A stretch of DNA of 64,000 bases from Aquisphaera insulae (GTDB taxonomy: Bacteria; Planctomycetota; Planctomycetia; Isosphaerales; Isosphaeraceae): assembly GCF_011064615.1 (NCBI RefSeq), contig NZ_JAALJH010000027.1:1-64000 (forward strand), in the 5' to 3' direction. Shown in pieces: positions 17,978 to 26,674 of the stretch. A program made the position numbers and the translations under genes. The notes beneath the pieces were generated by a model. That model saw only the letters and a program-made list of their open reading frames with translations, was not told the origin of the DNA and ran no database searches. Positions within the stretch are counted from its first letter, which is position 1. Every line of letters begins with the position of its first letter.

Positions 17978-20878
17978 TCAGTCGACGAAGAACAGCTCAT
18001 TCGTCATCAGGAGCACCTGGGCAAGTTGCTCCACCGGCTCGAGTTGAGACCTCACCCCGGAGGCTTGTGCCGTCGCCGCTCCATCCAGGAATCGCGCGCC
18101 GGCCGTGAGCTCGATCCGATCCGGCTGCCGGGCGAAGACGCGGCGATAGAGCCTCCGCACGGCCTCCTCGGTCGAGCTCGAAGCGGCGATCTCCGGCCTG
18201 GCGGCGAGGGCCTTCGCCTGCTCGATCACGAGCGGTCCGTTCATGCTGAAGAGCGCCTGCTGCGGCACGGTCGTCCGCGGTCGACGCTCGGCCGAGGAGT
18301 CCGGGCTGGCGAAGTCGAACGCCCGGAAGACCGCCGGTACGCTCTGGCGATCCACGAGGCCGTAGACCGTCCGCCTCGCCGTCTTCGGGTCGTCGAGGAC
18401 ATCCACCGGCAGGCCCTGCATGGTGGTATCGAGTCGACCGGAAAGGGCCAGCAGCGTGTCTCGCACGGCCTCCAGGTCGAGCCGACGCCGATTCGCCCGC
18501 CAGAGGAGCCGGTTCTCCGGGTCCACCCTGCGCGCGTCAGGCCGCTCGGCGCTCGACTGGCGATACGTGGAGGAAAGGACGATCAGCCGGTGCAGCGTCT
18601 TGAGCGACCAGCCCTCATCCATGAACCGTGCGGCAAGGTCGTCGAGCAGCTCCGGATGCGTCGGCGGATTGCTCCGCGTGCCGAAGTCGCTGGGGGTGGT
18701 GACAAGCGGCTCGCCGAGGTGGTGCATCCAGACGCGGTTGACGAGGACCCTCGCCGTGAGCGGGTTGGACGGATCGACGATCGCGTTCGCCAGGTCGAGC
18801 CGGCCGCTGCCGTGCTCGAAGGGCCTCGGCTCATCGCAGGAAAGGATCCGGAGGAATCGTCTCGGCACGGGCTCGCCCGGCGACGAGGCGTTGCCCCGGA
18901 CGAAGACGCGGGGGTCGTATAGGGCCTCGGCATCGTGGAGCACCATCGCCCGGGGGGCCGCCCGCTCACGGGCCTTCACCACCATTCGGTCGAGCTCGAC
19001 GAGCTTGCCGCCGAAGGCGTCCTTCTCCCCGCGCGACATCTGGTAGTAGGTCTGACTCCGCGGGAAGTACGCCGGGCTTTCACGGCCGGCCACGACCTGC
19101 ACCACCTGTCGGAACGCCCTCGACGCGACATCATCGCCGGACCACGACTCCGCGGGCCTCGCCTTCGACGCCTCGTAGGCGGTGCGGATCAGGTCGCCGT
19201 AAGCCCTCGGAACGTCGGCTCGCGTCCGGATCGTGGCCTGCCGAAGCGCGGTCGCGACCAGGGGATTGAGCTGGCCGGGCCCGACACCCGCGGGCCTCTC
19301 CAGCCATCGCGCGATCACGGCCCCGGCGCCCGAGCTGAGCTCGGCATCGGACAGCTTGAGAAGCTCCGCCCAGGGTCCGAAGACAGGATCGTCGGTCGAC
19401 CCATGCTGCTTGAGATAACGCCGCCAGCGAGCCACCATCGTCGGGCGGAGATCGTCCGGCGCCAGGGACAGGAAGAAGATCGCCGTCTCCAGCGGATCCG
19501 GCTCGGCCAGTGCGCAACGGGCCAGGTAATCACCCACGCGCTTCCTGGCCGTCTCGGAAAGCAATGCATACTGCTCATCCAGGAACTTGTTGATCTCCGC
19601 CTTCTTCGCCGCGGCCTGCTTCTCGAATTCGACGCAGCCCGGAACGCTCTCCAGCGGTGCGGTCAGCGGCAGTTCCAGCGGCGCCTCGCTGCTCGCGAAT
19701 ACGCCGTAGAGCGAGTAGTAGTCGGCCGTCGGGATGGCGTCGTACTTGTGATCGTGGCAGCGGGCACACGAGACGGTCAGCCCGAGCAACCCACGGCTCA
19801 CGGTGTCGATCTTGTCGTCGATCTGATCGGGGATGTTGTTGTCGAAGGTTCGGCCGAGGGTCAAGAAGCCCATCGCCGCGAGCCGCCAGGGCTGATCCGC
19901 GGGGGCGACCACATCCGCCGCGATCTGCTCCCGGACGAACTGGTTGAAGGGCGTATCCTCGTTGAGGGCCCGGATCACGTAGTCTCTATACGTGTAGGCA
20001 TACGGCCGCACCCGATCATCGCCGAACATGAGGACTCCGTCCTTGGTGTCGGCATAGCGGGCGACGTCCATCCAGTGCCGCCCCCAACGCTCGCCATACC
20101 GCGGCGAGGCGAGCAGCCGATCAACCACCTTCGCAAAGGCGTCATCCGCCGTGTCCTTCTCGAATGACGTGTACTCGGCCTCGGTCGGCGGCAGCCCGAT
20201 CAGGTCATAGGTGGCCCGCCGCAGCAAGGTGCGTCGATCCGCCTCCGGCGACGGCGAAAGCCCCGCGGCCTCGAGCCGCGCCAGGACGAACGCGTCGATC
20301 GGCGATCGGCACCAGGCCGCGTCCTTCACGATCGGGGAGGGCTGGCGGCGGATCGGCTGATAGGCCCAGTGCGCTCGGGCCTTCGCGAAGTCGTACCGCG
20401 GCGCCGGCATCGCGGCCGCGGTCGCCCCCGTCGACTTTCCATCCCCGGCTCCGCCGGACGCCACCGGCATCACGGCCCCGGAGGTCACCCAGCGCTCGAT
20501 GGCTTCGATCGCCTGCGGCGGCAACTTTCCCTTCGGGGGCATCCTCGTCGTTTCGTCGTCGTAGCGGACCGCCTGGACGATGGGGCTCTCCTCAGGCTTC
20601 CCGGCCAGGATCGCAGGGCCCGCCGTCCCCCCTTTCAGCATGCCGTCCCGTGAGTCCAGCCTCAGTCCTCCCTTGACCGCCTTCGCCTGCGACGAATGGC
20701 AGGCGTAGCAGTGCTCCACCAGCACCGGCCGGACCTTCGCCTCGAAGAAATCCGCCCCATCATCGGCCACCACTCCGCCGCTCAGCGAGAAGCCAGACAG
20801 CAAGGTGCACAGGCTGCAAGCGACGTGGATCGGGATGAAGCCAACTCGCGGTCGTCGACTTCGCATAGTCAAACTCAC
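17978..20878 (-). CDS. PSD1-type protein: planctomycete cytochrome c domain + DUF1549 + DUF1553
   Basis: The 966-residue product has an N-terminal hydrophobic signal, then a single haem-binding site CYACH (C57, C60, H61) in the PSCyt1 domain. DUF1549 follows, marked by PIDAFVLARLEAAGLSPSPEAD and RYGERWGRHWMDVARYADT. DUF1553 occupies the C-terminal half, with PSNPLTARVLVNRVWMHHLG and NPPTHPELLDDLAARFMDEGW. It is exported, and the haem probably faces the periplasm. It is the first gene of a two-gene operon with the DUF1501 gene. One copy of a large paralogous set is expected per genome. Confidence 0.94.
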   Translation of the reverse strand: MSLTMRSRRPRVGFIPIHVACSLCTLLSGFSLSGGVVADDGADFFEAKVRPVLVEHCYACHSSQAKAVKGGLRLDSRDGMLKGGTAGPAILAGKPEESPIVQAVRYDDETTRMPPKGKLPPQAIEAIERWVTSGAVMPVASGGAGDGKSTGATAAAMPAPRYDFAKARAHWAYQPIRRQPSPIVKDAAWCRSPIDAFVLARLEAAGLSPSPEADRRTLLRRATYDLIGLPPTEAEYTSFEKDTADDAFAKVVDRLLASPRYGERWGRHWMDVARYADTKDGVLMFGDDRVRPYAYTYRDYVIRALNEDTPFNQFVREQIAADVVAPADQPWRLAAMGFLTLGRTFDNNIPDQIDDKIDTVSRGLLGLTVSCARCHDHKYDAIPTADYYSLYGVFASSEAPLELPLTAPLESVPGCVEFEKQAAAKKAEINKFLDEQYALLSETARKRVGDYLARCALAEPDPLETAIFFLSLAPDDLRPTMVARWRRYLKQHGSTDDPVFGPWAELLKLSDAELSSGAGAVIARWLERPAGVGPGQLNPLVATALRQATIRTRADVPRAYGDLIRTAYEASKARPAESWSGDDVASRAFRQVVQVVAGRESPAYFPRSQTYYQMSRGEKDAFGGKLVELDRMVVKARERAAPRAMVLHDAEALYDPRVFVRGNASSPGEPVPRRFLRILSCDEPRPFEHGSGRLDLANAIVDPSNPLTARVLVNRVWMHHLGEPLVTTPSDFGTRSNPPTHPELLDDLAARFMDEGWSLKTLHRLIVLSSTYRQSSAERPDARRVDPENRLLWRANRRRLDLEAVRDTLLALSGRLDTTMQGLPVDVLDDPKTARRTVYGLVDRQSVPAVFRAFDFASPDSSAERRPRTTVPQQALFSMNGPLVIEQAKALAARPEIAASSSTEEAVRRLYRRVFARQPDRIELTAGARFLDGAATAQASGVRSQLEPVEQLAQVLLMTNELFFVD

Positions 20879-21025
20879 CGTAGATCAATGTCAAACAATC
20901 CTCCAATACTCAGAGCGTGCGGCGGGGCTGATGTCAAGACGAACGCAGGCGTTCGAATGAGAAAGCCGCCAGGGCCCTCCGTGCTGACGGCGAGCCCCGG
21001 CGGTGGTGATGGCGAGGGGAATTGA

Positions 21026-21730
21026 TCAACGGACGCGGATGGTACCGTCGGAGACGGAGGACTGGACGTAGTCCTTGAGATCGACCTTGAGTTGCTTCAC
21101 CATCGCGAGGCCGGAGCCCGGCGTGCCCGGGTCGTAGATCGACTCGTCGTCCTGCCAGGTGGGGAAGAGCTGATCGTGGCCGTAGGGGAGCTTGTGGCTG
21201 ATCGCCGACAGCGCGGCGTCGAACTGCGTCGCGTTGTGCGTCTTCGCGTACGTCCCCGCCGCACGATCGATCGACTTGAGCACAGAGTTATAAGTCGATC
21301 CGGTCAGGACAGGCACGGCCGCGGGAGTGGCCGTCCCCGCGGAGGAAGCCATCGAGATACCCGCCCACGAGCCCTTGATCCGGACCGAACCGTCCTCGAC
21401 CGCCGACTGGATGTAGTCCTTGACGTCCAGCTTGAGCTGCTTCACCATCGCGAGGCCGGAGCCCGGCGTGCCCGGGTCGTAGATCGACTCGTCGTCCTGC
21501 CAGGTGGGGAAGAGCTGATCGTGGCCGTAGGGGAGCTTGTGGCTGATCGCCGACAGCGCGGCGTCGAACTGCGTCGCGTTGTGCGTCTTCGCGTACGTCC
21601 CCGCCGCACGATCGATCGACTTGAGCACGGAATTGAGCGTGGCCGGCGTGACGACCGGGATGGCCGACATCAGGGCCTTTCCCTCGAGGGATTCAAGGCC
21701 CGCCTGGAACCTGCGACGTGGCTTGATCAT
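21026..21730 (-). CDS. surface protein with LEPRxLL-like tag and two near-identical repeats
   Basis: The 234-residue protein begins MIKPRRRFQAGLESLEGKALMSA, another version of the planctomycetal N-terminal tag (LESLEGKALM). It then has two copies of a roughly 86-residue module: LNSVLKSIDRAAGTYAKTH ... FDAALSAISHKLPYGHDQLFP ... DPGTPGSGLAMVKQLK(L/V)D(V/L)KDY(I/V)QS. The modules differ at only a few residues at their ends. The linker contains Ala/Thr/Ser/Val. I chose the Met at the tag; an upstream start would precede it by 36 residues. The module does not match a family I know. It is divergent from the borosin-like operon A. Confidence 0.78.
   Translation of the reverse strand: MIKPRRRFQAGLESLEGKALMSAIPVVTPATLNSVLKSIDRAAGTYAKTHNATQFDAALSAISHKLPYGHDQLFPTWQDDESIYDPGTPGSGLAMVKQLKLDVKDYIQSAVEDGSVRIKGSWAGISMASSAGTATPAAVPVLTGSTYNSVLKSIDRAAGTYAKTHNATQFDAALSAISHKLPYGHDQLFPTWQDDESIYDPGTPGSGLAMVKQLKVDLKDYVQSSVSDGTIRVR
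21096..21628. repeat. 188-bp perfect direct repeat (21096-21283 and 21441-21628)
   Basis: I compared the two segments base by base; they are identical over 188 bp, with a 345-bp (115-codon) period that keeps the frame of the surrounding gene. Flanking bases diverge at once. No synonymous differences are present, which points to recent duplication or ongoing gene conversion. Confidence 0.97.
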
Positions 21731-22116
21731 GGGAGCGTCCTCTTTCGGGGTGGTCTCTTGGACGATGCGACAGTCCAGCGGGTTTTCGGGGCACCAGGAC
21801 ACCCGTCCCGCCTCTCGATCACTCCGGAAACCACCCATCGCGCGTGCAGGACATTTCCGGGATTTTTGGGAAAAGGCCGGGAGACCTTCCGTCGCTTCTG
21901 CGAAATCAACGGGTCCTGGCGCCGCGTTCGTGCGGGTTTGTCAGGGACAACAGCGCTCTGTTAAGATGCCTTGCGCGAGCTCCATGAGGTGCGGCCCACC
22001 GCATGGATTCCGTCCACCTGGCTACCGGGGTGAGGGCTTGCCGACGTTCCCCGAGGGGGATCGCAACGGCTGACGCATCTGGCCGGCGACTCCAGCGGCG
22101 TGGGGAGGACTGAGCG
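21731..22116. other. 386-bp divergent intergenic region
   Basis: Separates the repeat surface protein (minus) from the sigma factor of operon A (plus). It contains the promoter-like element described separately at 21931-21967. No coding signal is visible beyond it. Confidence 0.6.
21931..21967 (+). promoter_or_regulatory. promoter-like element of borosin-like operon A
   Basis: TGCGG (21931-21935), two bases, TTGTCA (21938-21943), an 18-bp spacer, and TAAGAT (21962-21967), 149 bp ahead of the sigma factor start. The same layout, including an AAC at spacer positions 6-8 and TG at 16-17, occurs ahead of operon B (33408-33444). The resemblance to a housekeeping -35/-10 pair is moderate; the conservation between the two operons is the stronger argument. 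Confidence 0.5.
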
Positions 22117-22728
22117 ATGACACACGAGGCAGCGGAAGGATGCGCCGGGGGCGAGGAGGACGGCTCGATCACGCTCTGGATCGAGGCTCTCAAGCGGGGC
22201 GAGCCCGACGCGGCCCAGTTGCTCTGGGAGCGTTACTTCGAAAGGCTGGTCCGCATGGCGGCCACCCGCCTCCAGGGCGTCTCCGGATCGTCGGCCGTGG
22301 ACGGCGAGGAGACCGCGGCCCTGAGCGCAATCGACAGCGTCTGCAGGGGCGCGGCGATGGGCCGATTCCCTCGCCTCTCGGATCGCGAGGACCTCTGGCA
22401 AGTCCTGGTGATGGTCACGGCGCGGAAGGTCTGCGACCAGATCGAGCGGCGACGGGCGAAGCGGCGGGGAGGGGGCCGGGTATCCTCGCCCGCCCTGCTG
22501 GAGACCGCGGAGGCACGCGAGCCTTCGCCGGAGTTCGCGGCGATGTGCGCCGACGAGTGCAGTCGGTTGCTCGGCATGCTCAAGGACGATACCTATCGCA
22601 ACGTGGCCGTCTGGAAGATGGAGGGCTACACGCGAGAGGAGATCGGCAAGCGGCTGAATTGCTCGACGCGAACGGTGGCGGACCGCCTGGAGGTGATCCG
22701 CAAGACCTGGGAGGGCGAATGCCCGTGA
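22117..22728 (+). CDS. ECF sigma factor (Sigma70_ECF type) of operon A
   Basis: A 203-residue protein with region 2 (AAQLLWERYFERLVRMAATRL; DREDLWQVLVMVTARKVCDQIERRRA overall, key LWQVLVMVTARK) and a region 4 helix-turn-helix (YTREEIGKRLNCSTRTVADRL overall, key EEIGKRLNCSTRTV). The subfamily is the one common in Planctomycetes and Acidobacteria. The ATG has a GGGGAGG ribosome-binding site. Its stop lies inside the kinase gene that follows (10-bp overlap), so the two are translationally coupled. It is the first gene of operon A and presumably autoregulates it or transmits the kinase signal. Copy B of the operon has no counterpart. Confidence 0.92.
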   Translation: MTHEAAEGCAGGEEDGSITLWIEALKRGEPDAAQLLWERYFERLVRMAATRLQGVSGSSAVDGEETAALSAIDSVCRGAAMGRFPRLSDREDLWQVLVMVTARKVCDQIERRRAKRRGGGRVSSPALLETAEAREPSPEFAAMCADECSRLLGMLKDDTYRNVAVWKMEGYTREEIGKRLNCSTRTVADRLEVIRKTWEGECP

Positions 22729-25613
22729 GAACCACCCGGGGGGATACCGCAAGCTCGTTGGCTTGCGGGGAGCTCGAGCGACTGATCAGCATTTGCGACC
22801 GATTCGACCGGGCCTTGCGGACGGGAGAGCGGCCAGCGATCGAGGAGTTTCTCGCGTCCGACCGCGATTCCGACGAACTGCTCGAGCGGCTCATCCTGCT
22901 GGAACTCGACTTCCTGATGGATGCGGGATACTCGCCGTCCCCGGACGAGTACCGGGCCCGGTTCACCGACCGTGACGGCGCGATCGAGGCCGCGTTCGGG
23001 ACCTGGCACACCAGCTCGGTCGGGGTTCGCTCGTCGGCCAGGCCCGAGGGGACGCTCGCCCAGGAGGCCCCGACGCACGGGCTCCGTGTCGAGCCGCTCG
23101 CGAACCGCACGCGAGCCGGCCTCGACGACTCGACGGCCGCCTCCGGCTCCACCCTACGAAACCTCTCGGGGGCCGCCGGACCGGGGATCACGCGGGGAGG
23201 GCGCGCCAAGGGCGGAGCCCCGCCGAGCCTCGAGCCATCGAGCGTCCCCCGGTACGAGCTGATCGAGAAGCACGCCCAGGGGGGTGTCGGCGAAGTCTGG
23301 CTGGCGAGGGACCATGTCCTGGACCGCGAGGTGGCCCTCAAGCAACTCCACCCGGAAAAGGCTGCCGATCCGTCTCTCCGCGCCAGGTTCCTCCGCGAGG
23401 CCTGGGTCACCGGGCAGCTCCAACATCCCGGCATCGTGCCGATCTTTGACCTGGCCCGCAACGATCAGGACGGCCGCACTTACTACACGATGCGGTTCAT
23501 CGCCGGTCGTACGCTCGCCGATTCCGCCCGCTCCCAGCACGCGAGCCGGGCACGGGGCGAGGCGGGCGAACTCGGCCTGAGGGAGCTCCTGGGGGCGTTC
23601 GTCCAGGCCTGTCAGGTGATGGCGTATGCCCACAGCCGAGGAGTCGTCCATCGCGACCTCAAGGGGCGAAATGTCGTACTTGGGGACTTCGGCGAGGTCA
23701 TGGTCCTGGACTGGGGCATGGCCAAGGTCCTGGGGAGCAAGGAGCCGGGGGCGGCCCCGGCCAAGGGATCACCGTCGCTCGACGCGGCAGCCGGGAGATG
23801 GACGGAGGAGCTCACCATCCAGGGTGAGGTGCTGGGGACGCCCAGCTACATGCCCCCGGAACAGGCGATGGGATTTCTGGAACGCGTGAACGTTCGGAGC
23901 GACGTCTACGGTCTGGGGGCGATCCTCTACGAGATCCTCGCCGGCGAGCCGCCATTCCGCGGGACCAGCTCGGAGGTGCTGTGGAGGGTCGTCCACGAGC
24001 AGCCGACGCCCCCCCGGCGGCGGGGCGTCGCCGTCCCTCCCGCCCTCGAGGCAATCTGCCTGAAGTGCCTGGCCAAGGCTCCGGAGGCCCGCTACACGAC
24101 CGCCGGGGAGGTCGCCGAGGAGGTCCGCCGCTTCCTCGCCGACGAGCCGGTCTCGGCCCATCGCGAGAGATGGTCGGGCCGGGCGAGGCGATGGATCGGC
24201 CGTCATCAGACCCTCGCCGCTGTCCTCGTCTCCGGCCTCCTGATCACGACGGTCTGCTTGGCGATTTCCGCCGCGTTGCTCATGGTTGCGGGCAACCGCG
24301 AGGCTCGCGCCCGACGCCGCTCCGAGACCAATCTCCGGCTCGCGATGAACGCAATCGACCGGCTCTACAGCCGCGTCGGCGAGGATCCGGTCCTGAGGTC
24401 CCGCGGCCTGGAGAAACACCGGCAGGAGCTCCTCACCGAGGCGAGATCCCTTTTCGAGCAACTGTTGCCCGAGGACGGCGCCGGGCCGGTGGCGCTCGCC
24501 CAGAGCGCGCGGAGCGACCTCCGGCTGGCCGCGATGACCCACGAGGTTGGCAACTTCCCCGCGGCCATCCTCATCGCCTCGCGCGCTCGCTCCACCTTTG
24601 AAGGCCTGATGCGGCTCGAACCGTCGAACCGAGACCACCGCGCCGGCGCCGCCCGGGCGTTCGACCTGCTCGGCGGCCACTATCAGAGCAACCATCAGCC
24701 CACGGAGGCGAGGGAGGCGCTGGCCCGCGCCAACGCCCTGTGGGGGTCGCTGATCCACGACGATCCCACGTCCCAGGAGTTCCGATCCGGCCACATCATC
24801 AGCCGGAACAAGCTCGGCCGCCTCCTCTGCCTGGCCATCCACGACCCGCCGGCAGAGCGGGCCCTCCTGTCCCCCACCCTGGATGACGCCCAACGGCTCG
24901 CCCACGAGGCCCCGGACTCCGCCGAGGTCCTCGACCAGCTCGCTGAATCGCACCTCTTGCTTGGCTGTTCCTGGGCGACGGAGGACATCGAGAAGGCTCG
25001 GCCTCATTTCGAGGCATCCCTGGCAATCCGCGAGCAGCTTGCCGCCAAGCATCCCGATCACTTCGATTTCCGATCCGAACTCCTGGATAGCTGCGTGCTC
25101 ATCGCCGCTCGATACTCGAACGCGCGGGCCGCCGACGAGGTCGCCTCGCTCTTCAAGCGGGTACGGAAGATCTCCGAGCACCTCGTCTCCGAACATCCAG
25201 ACGTACCCACGCTGGCCGAGAATCGTTGCCTCATTGAGATCCTGCACGCGATCCACCTTGTGCAGTCCGGCGAGCACTCGCGAGCCGTCAGCTCCGTGGA
25301 GCTGGCCCTGGCGCGCGCGCCCCACTCCGGCATCACCATGCTCTATGCGGCGTGCTGCCTCTCGACGGCGTCCGAGTCGGCCCGCCTTGACCCTGCCTCG
25401 ACGCCGGAGGTCAGGGAGGAACTCACGCGACGATACCAGCTCCGCGCCATGGAGTTCCTCCGCGAGGCCTACAAGGTGGGATTGTTCGTCCAGCCTCACC
25501 AGCTCGCCGGCCTCAAGTCGGCCGACCCGGACCTGGCCCCGCTCCGCGGGCGCGACGATTTCCAACGTCTCGTCGCCGAGATCGAGGCTGGAACCAGCCT
25601 TGCACCGCATTGA
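22719..25613 (+). CDS. membrane Ser/Thr protein kinase of operon A
   Basis: The 964-residue protein starts at the ATG overlapping the sigma factor stop. An N-terminal helical module (about 15-95; LERLISICDRFDRAL, LLERLILLELDFL) precedes a Hanks kinase domain: loop QGGVGEVW (187-194), K208 in VALKQL, HRDLKGRN (H311-D313), DWG in place of DFG (331-333), and SYMPPEQA. Planctomycete kinases of this class commonly carry DWG and keep the metal-binding Asp, so activity is expected. One transmembrane helix (LAAVLVSGLLITTVCLAISA) follows, then a long helical TPR-like region including RLAMNAIDRLYSRVGEDP. It lies directly upstream of the precursor-like gene. Confidence 0.92.
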   Translation: MPVRTTRGDTASSLACGELERLISICDRFDRALRTGERPAIEEFLASDRDSDELLERLILLELDFLMDAGYSPSPDEYRARFTDRDGAIEAAFGTWHTSSVGVRSSARPEGTLAQEAPTHGLRVEPLANRTRAGLDDSTAASGSTLRNLSGAAGPGITRGGRAKGGAPPSLEPSSVPRYELIEKHAQGGVGEVWLARDHVLDREVALKQLHPEKAADPSLRARFLREAWVTGQLQHPGIVPIFDLARNDQDGRTYYTMRFIAGRTLADSARSQHASRARGEAGELGLRELLGAFVQACQVMAYAHSRGVVHRDLKGRNVVLGDFGEVMVLDWGMAKVLGSKEPGAAPAKGSPSLDAAAGRWTEELTIQGEVLGTPSYMPPEQAMGFLERVNVRSDVYGLGAILYEILAGEPPFRGTSSEVLWRVVHEQPTPPRRRGVAVPPALEAICLKCLAKAPEARYTTAGEVAEEVRRFLADEPVSAHRERWSGRARRWIGRHQTLAAVLVSGLLITTVCLAISAALLMVAGNREARARRRSETNLRLAMNAIDRLYSRVGEDPVLRSRGLEKHRQELLTEARSLFEQLLPEDGAGPVALAQSARSDLRLAAMTHEVGNFPAAILIASRARSTFEGLMRLEPSNRDHRAGAARAFDLLGGHYQSNHQPTEAREALARANALWGSLIHDDPTSQEFRSGHIISRNKLGRLLCLAIHDPPAERALLSPTLDDAQRLAHEAPDSAEVLDQLAESHLLLGCSWATEDIEKARPHFEASLAIREQLAAKHPDHFDFRSELLDSCVLIAARYSNARAADEVASLFKRVRKISEHLVSEHPDVPTLAENRCLIEILHAIHLVQSGEHSRAVSSVELALARAPHSGITMLYAACCLSTASESARLDPASTPEVREELTRRYQLRAMEFLREAYKVGLFVQPHQLAGLKSADPDLAPLRGRDDFQRLVAEIEAGTSLAPH

Positions 25614-25777
25614 GAATGCCTGCCCGCGGCCCTCATCACATCGCGATTGCGACGATAACCGCTTGCATTCTTGATCCACCACTGAGATAGTACAGCACCC
25701 TTCGGCTGACCCTTCGATTTCTCGAATCCTCGACTCGCATTTCAAGTCGCTTGTCAATTCGGAAGGAGTTGGTGACC

Positions 25778-26602
25778 GTGGCAGATCCCCGGAAGTTCCT
25801 CCTCACGCTCGCCACCGACCCTGAGATGCTGGCAAGGTATAGCGAGGATCGCGTCACCGCGATGAAGGAGTTCGGACTGGATCCGGACCAGATCCAACGG
25901 ATCCTCGCCGGCGACATCGGGACATTCGTCGCGAGCCCATCACATGAGGCCCAGGGACATAAGGCGCCGCAGGACGTCGCCAAGGAATCGGGATCGACTG
26001 TCAATCCGCCACTGCACCCCATCATCTACCACGCCGGCTGGGGCCCGCCGCCGCACGGCATCCCCGTCACCTATCATTACATGGGCGGCTCGCCCGCCAG
26101 CATCCCCATCGCCGACCCCGCCGGCTGGGGCTTGCCCCCGCGCGGCATCCCCGTCACCTATCATTACATGGGCGGCTCGCCCGCCAGCATCCCCATCGCC
26201 GACCCCGCCGGCTGGGGCCTGCCGCCGAGCGGCATCCCCGTCACCTATCATTACATGGGCGGCTCGCCCGCCAGCATCCCCATCGCCGACCCCGCCGGCT
26301 GGGGCCTGCCGCCGGGCGGCATCCCCGTCACCTATCATCACAGCAGCATTCCACCCTTACCCATTTCCACGGGCCCCATTCCTCCGCCCGGGAATCACCC
26401 GGTCACCTATTACAGAGGACCCTGCGGACAATCGGCCACGGCACCGGTGGCCATCGTCATCTATGTCATCGCGGCCCCCGCGGCCTGTGTGCCCGGCTCG
26501 GGTGTCCCCGCCACCTACCTCCATCCGGCGCCGACGGCGGAGGACTCGTGCGCCTCGCCAGCCCCATCTTCACCGCCCCCGAAGACAACGCCGTCCCACT
26601 GA
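25778..26602 (+). CDS. putative borosin-type RiPP precursor A with repeated core-like units
   Basis: Starting at the GTG nine bases after AAGGAG (25763-25768), the protein is 274 residues. Residues 1-50 form a helical domain (PRKFLLTLATDPEMLARYSED, MKEFGLDPDQIQRILAGDIG) that resembles the borosin-binding domain/LigA-like leader of split borosin precursors and the helical clasp of fungal OphMA. From residue 87 there are three 29-residue repeats plus a half copy (GWGLPPxGIPVTYHYMGGSP ASIPIADPA), then a V/I-rich segment APVAIVIYVIAAP (222-234) reminiscent of fungal borosin cores, and a Pro/Ser-rich tail. No catalytic residues are visible. The methyltransferase gene follows after 72 bp. The alternative reading as a Pro-rich secreted protein is less likely, because there is no signal peptide. 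Confidence 0.75.
   Translation: MADPRKFLLTLATDPEMLARYSEDRVTAMKEFGLDPDQIQRILAGDIGTFVASPSHEAQGHKAPQDVAKESGSTVNPPLHPIIYHAGWGPPPHGIPVTYHYMGGSPASIPIADPAGWGLPPRGIPVTYHYMGGSPASIPIADPAGWGLPPSGIPVTYHYMGGSPASIPIADPAGWGLPPGGIPVTYHHSSIPPLPISTGPIPPPGNHPVTYYRGPCGQSATAPVAIVIYVIAAPAACVPGSGVPATYLHPAPTAEDSCASPAPSSPPPKTTPSH
26036..26338 (+). repeat. tandem 87-bp coding repeats in precursor A (3.5 copies)
   Basis: Units begin at 26036, 26123 and 26210; a truncated unit runs 26297-26338. Each begins with GGC TGG GGC. By inspection the units are identical in DNA except in codons 4-7 (PPPH, LPPR, LPPS, LPPG in the protein). Near-zero synonymous drift indicates recent expansion or homogenisation. Confidence 0.95.
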
Positions 26603-26674
26603 GAGCATTGGTGCCTTCGCGCTCGGTTGGCGTCGGCCACCATGCTCCATCTTTCGACGTCGAGGGACAATCTG

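Noticed and set aside
22140..22718. Upstream extension of kinase A (to 22140) in frame
   Set aside because: It overlaps the sigma factor gene in another frame and shows Arg/Gly-rich out-of-frame composition; the ATG at 22719 overlaps the sigma stop as expected for coupled genes.
25663..25691. Weak -35/-10-like pair (TTGCAT-17-GATAGT) upstream of precursor A
   Set aside because: Poor match to the consensus and not repeated ahead of precursor B; insufficient to call a separate promoter for the precursor.
26036..26338. Possible CRISPR array from regular repeats
   Set aside because: Repeats are contiguous 87-bp coding units in frame with no spacers, and no cas genes are nearby.
25940..26341. 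Minus-strand open frame of 133 codons with perfect repeats (GDGDAARRQAPAGGVGDGDAG)
   Set aside because: It is the antisense reading of the 87-bp coding repeats in precursor A; it lacks a ribosome-binding site and any conserved-looking flank.
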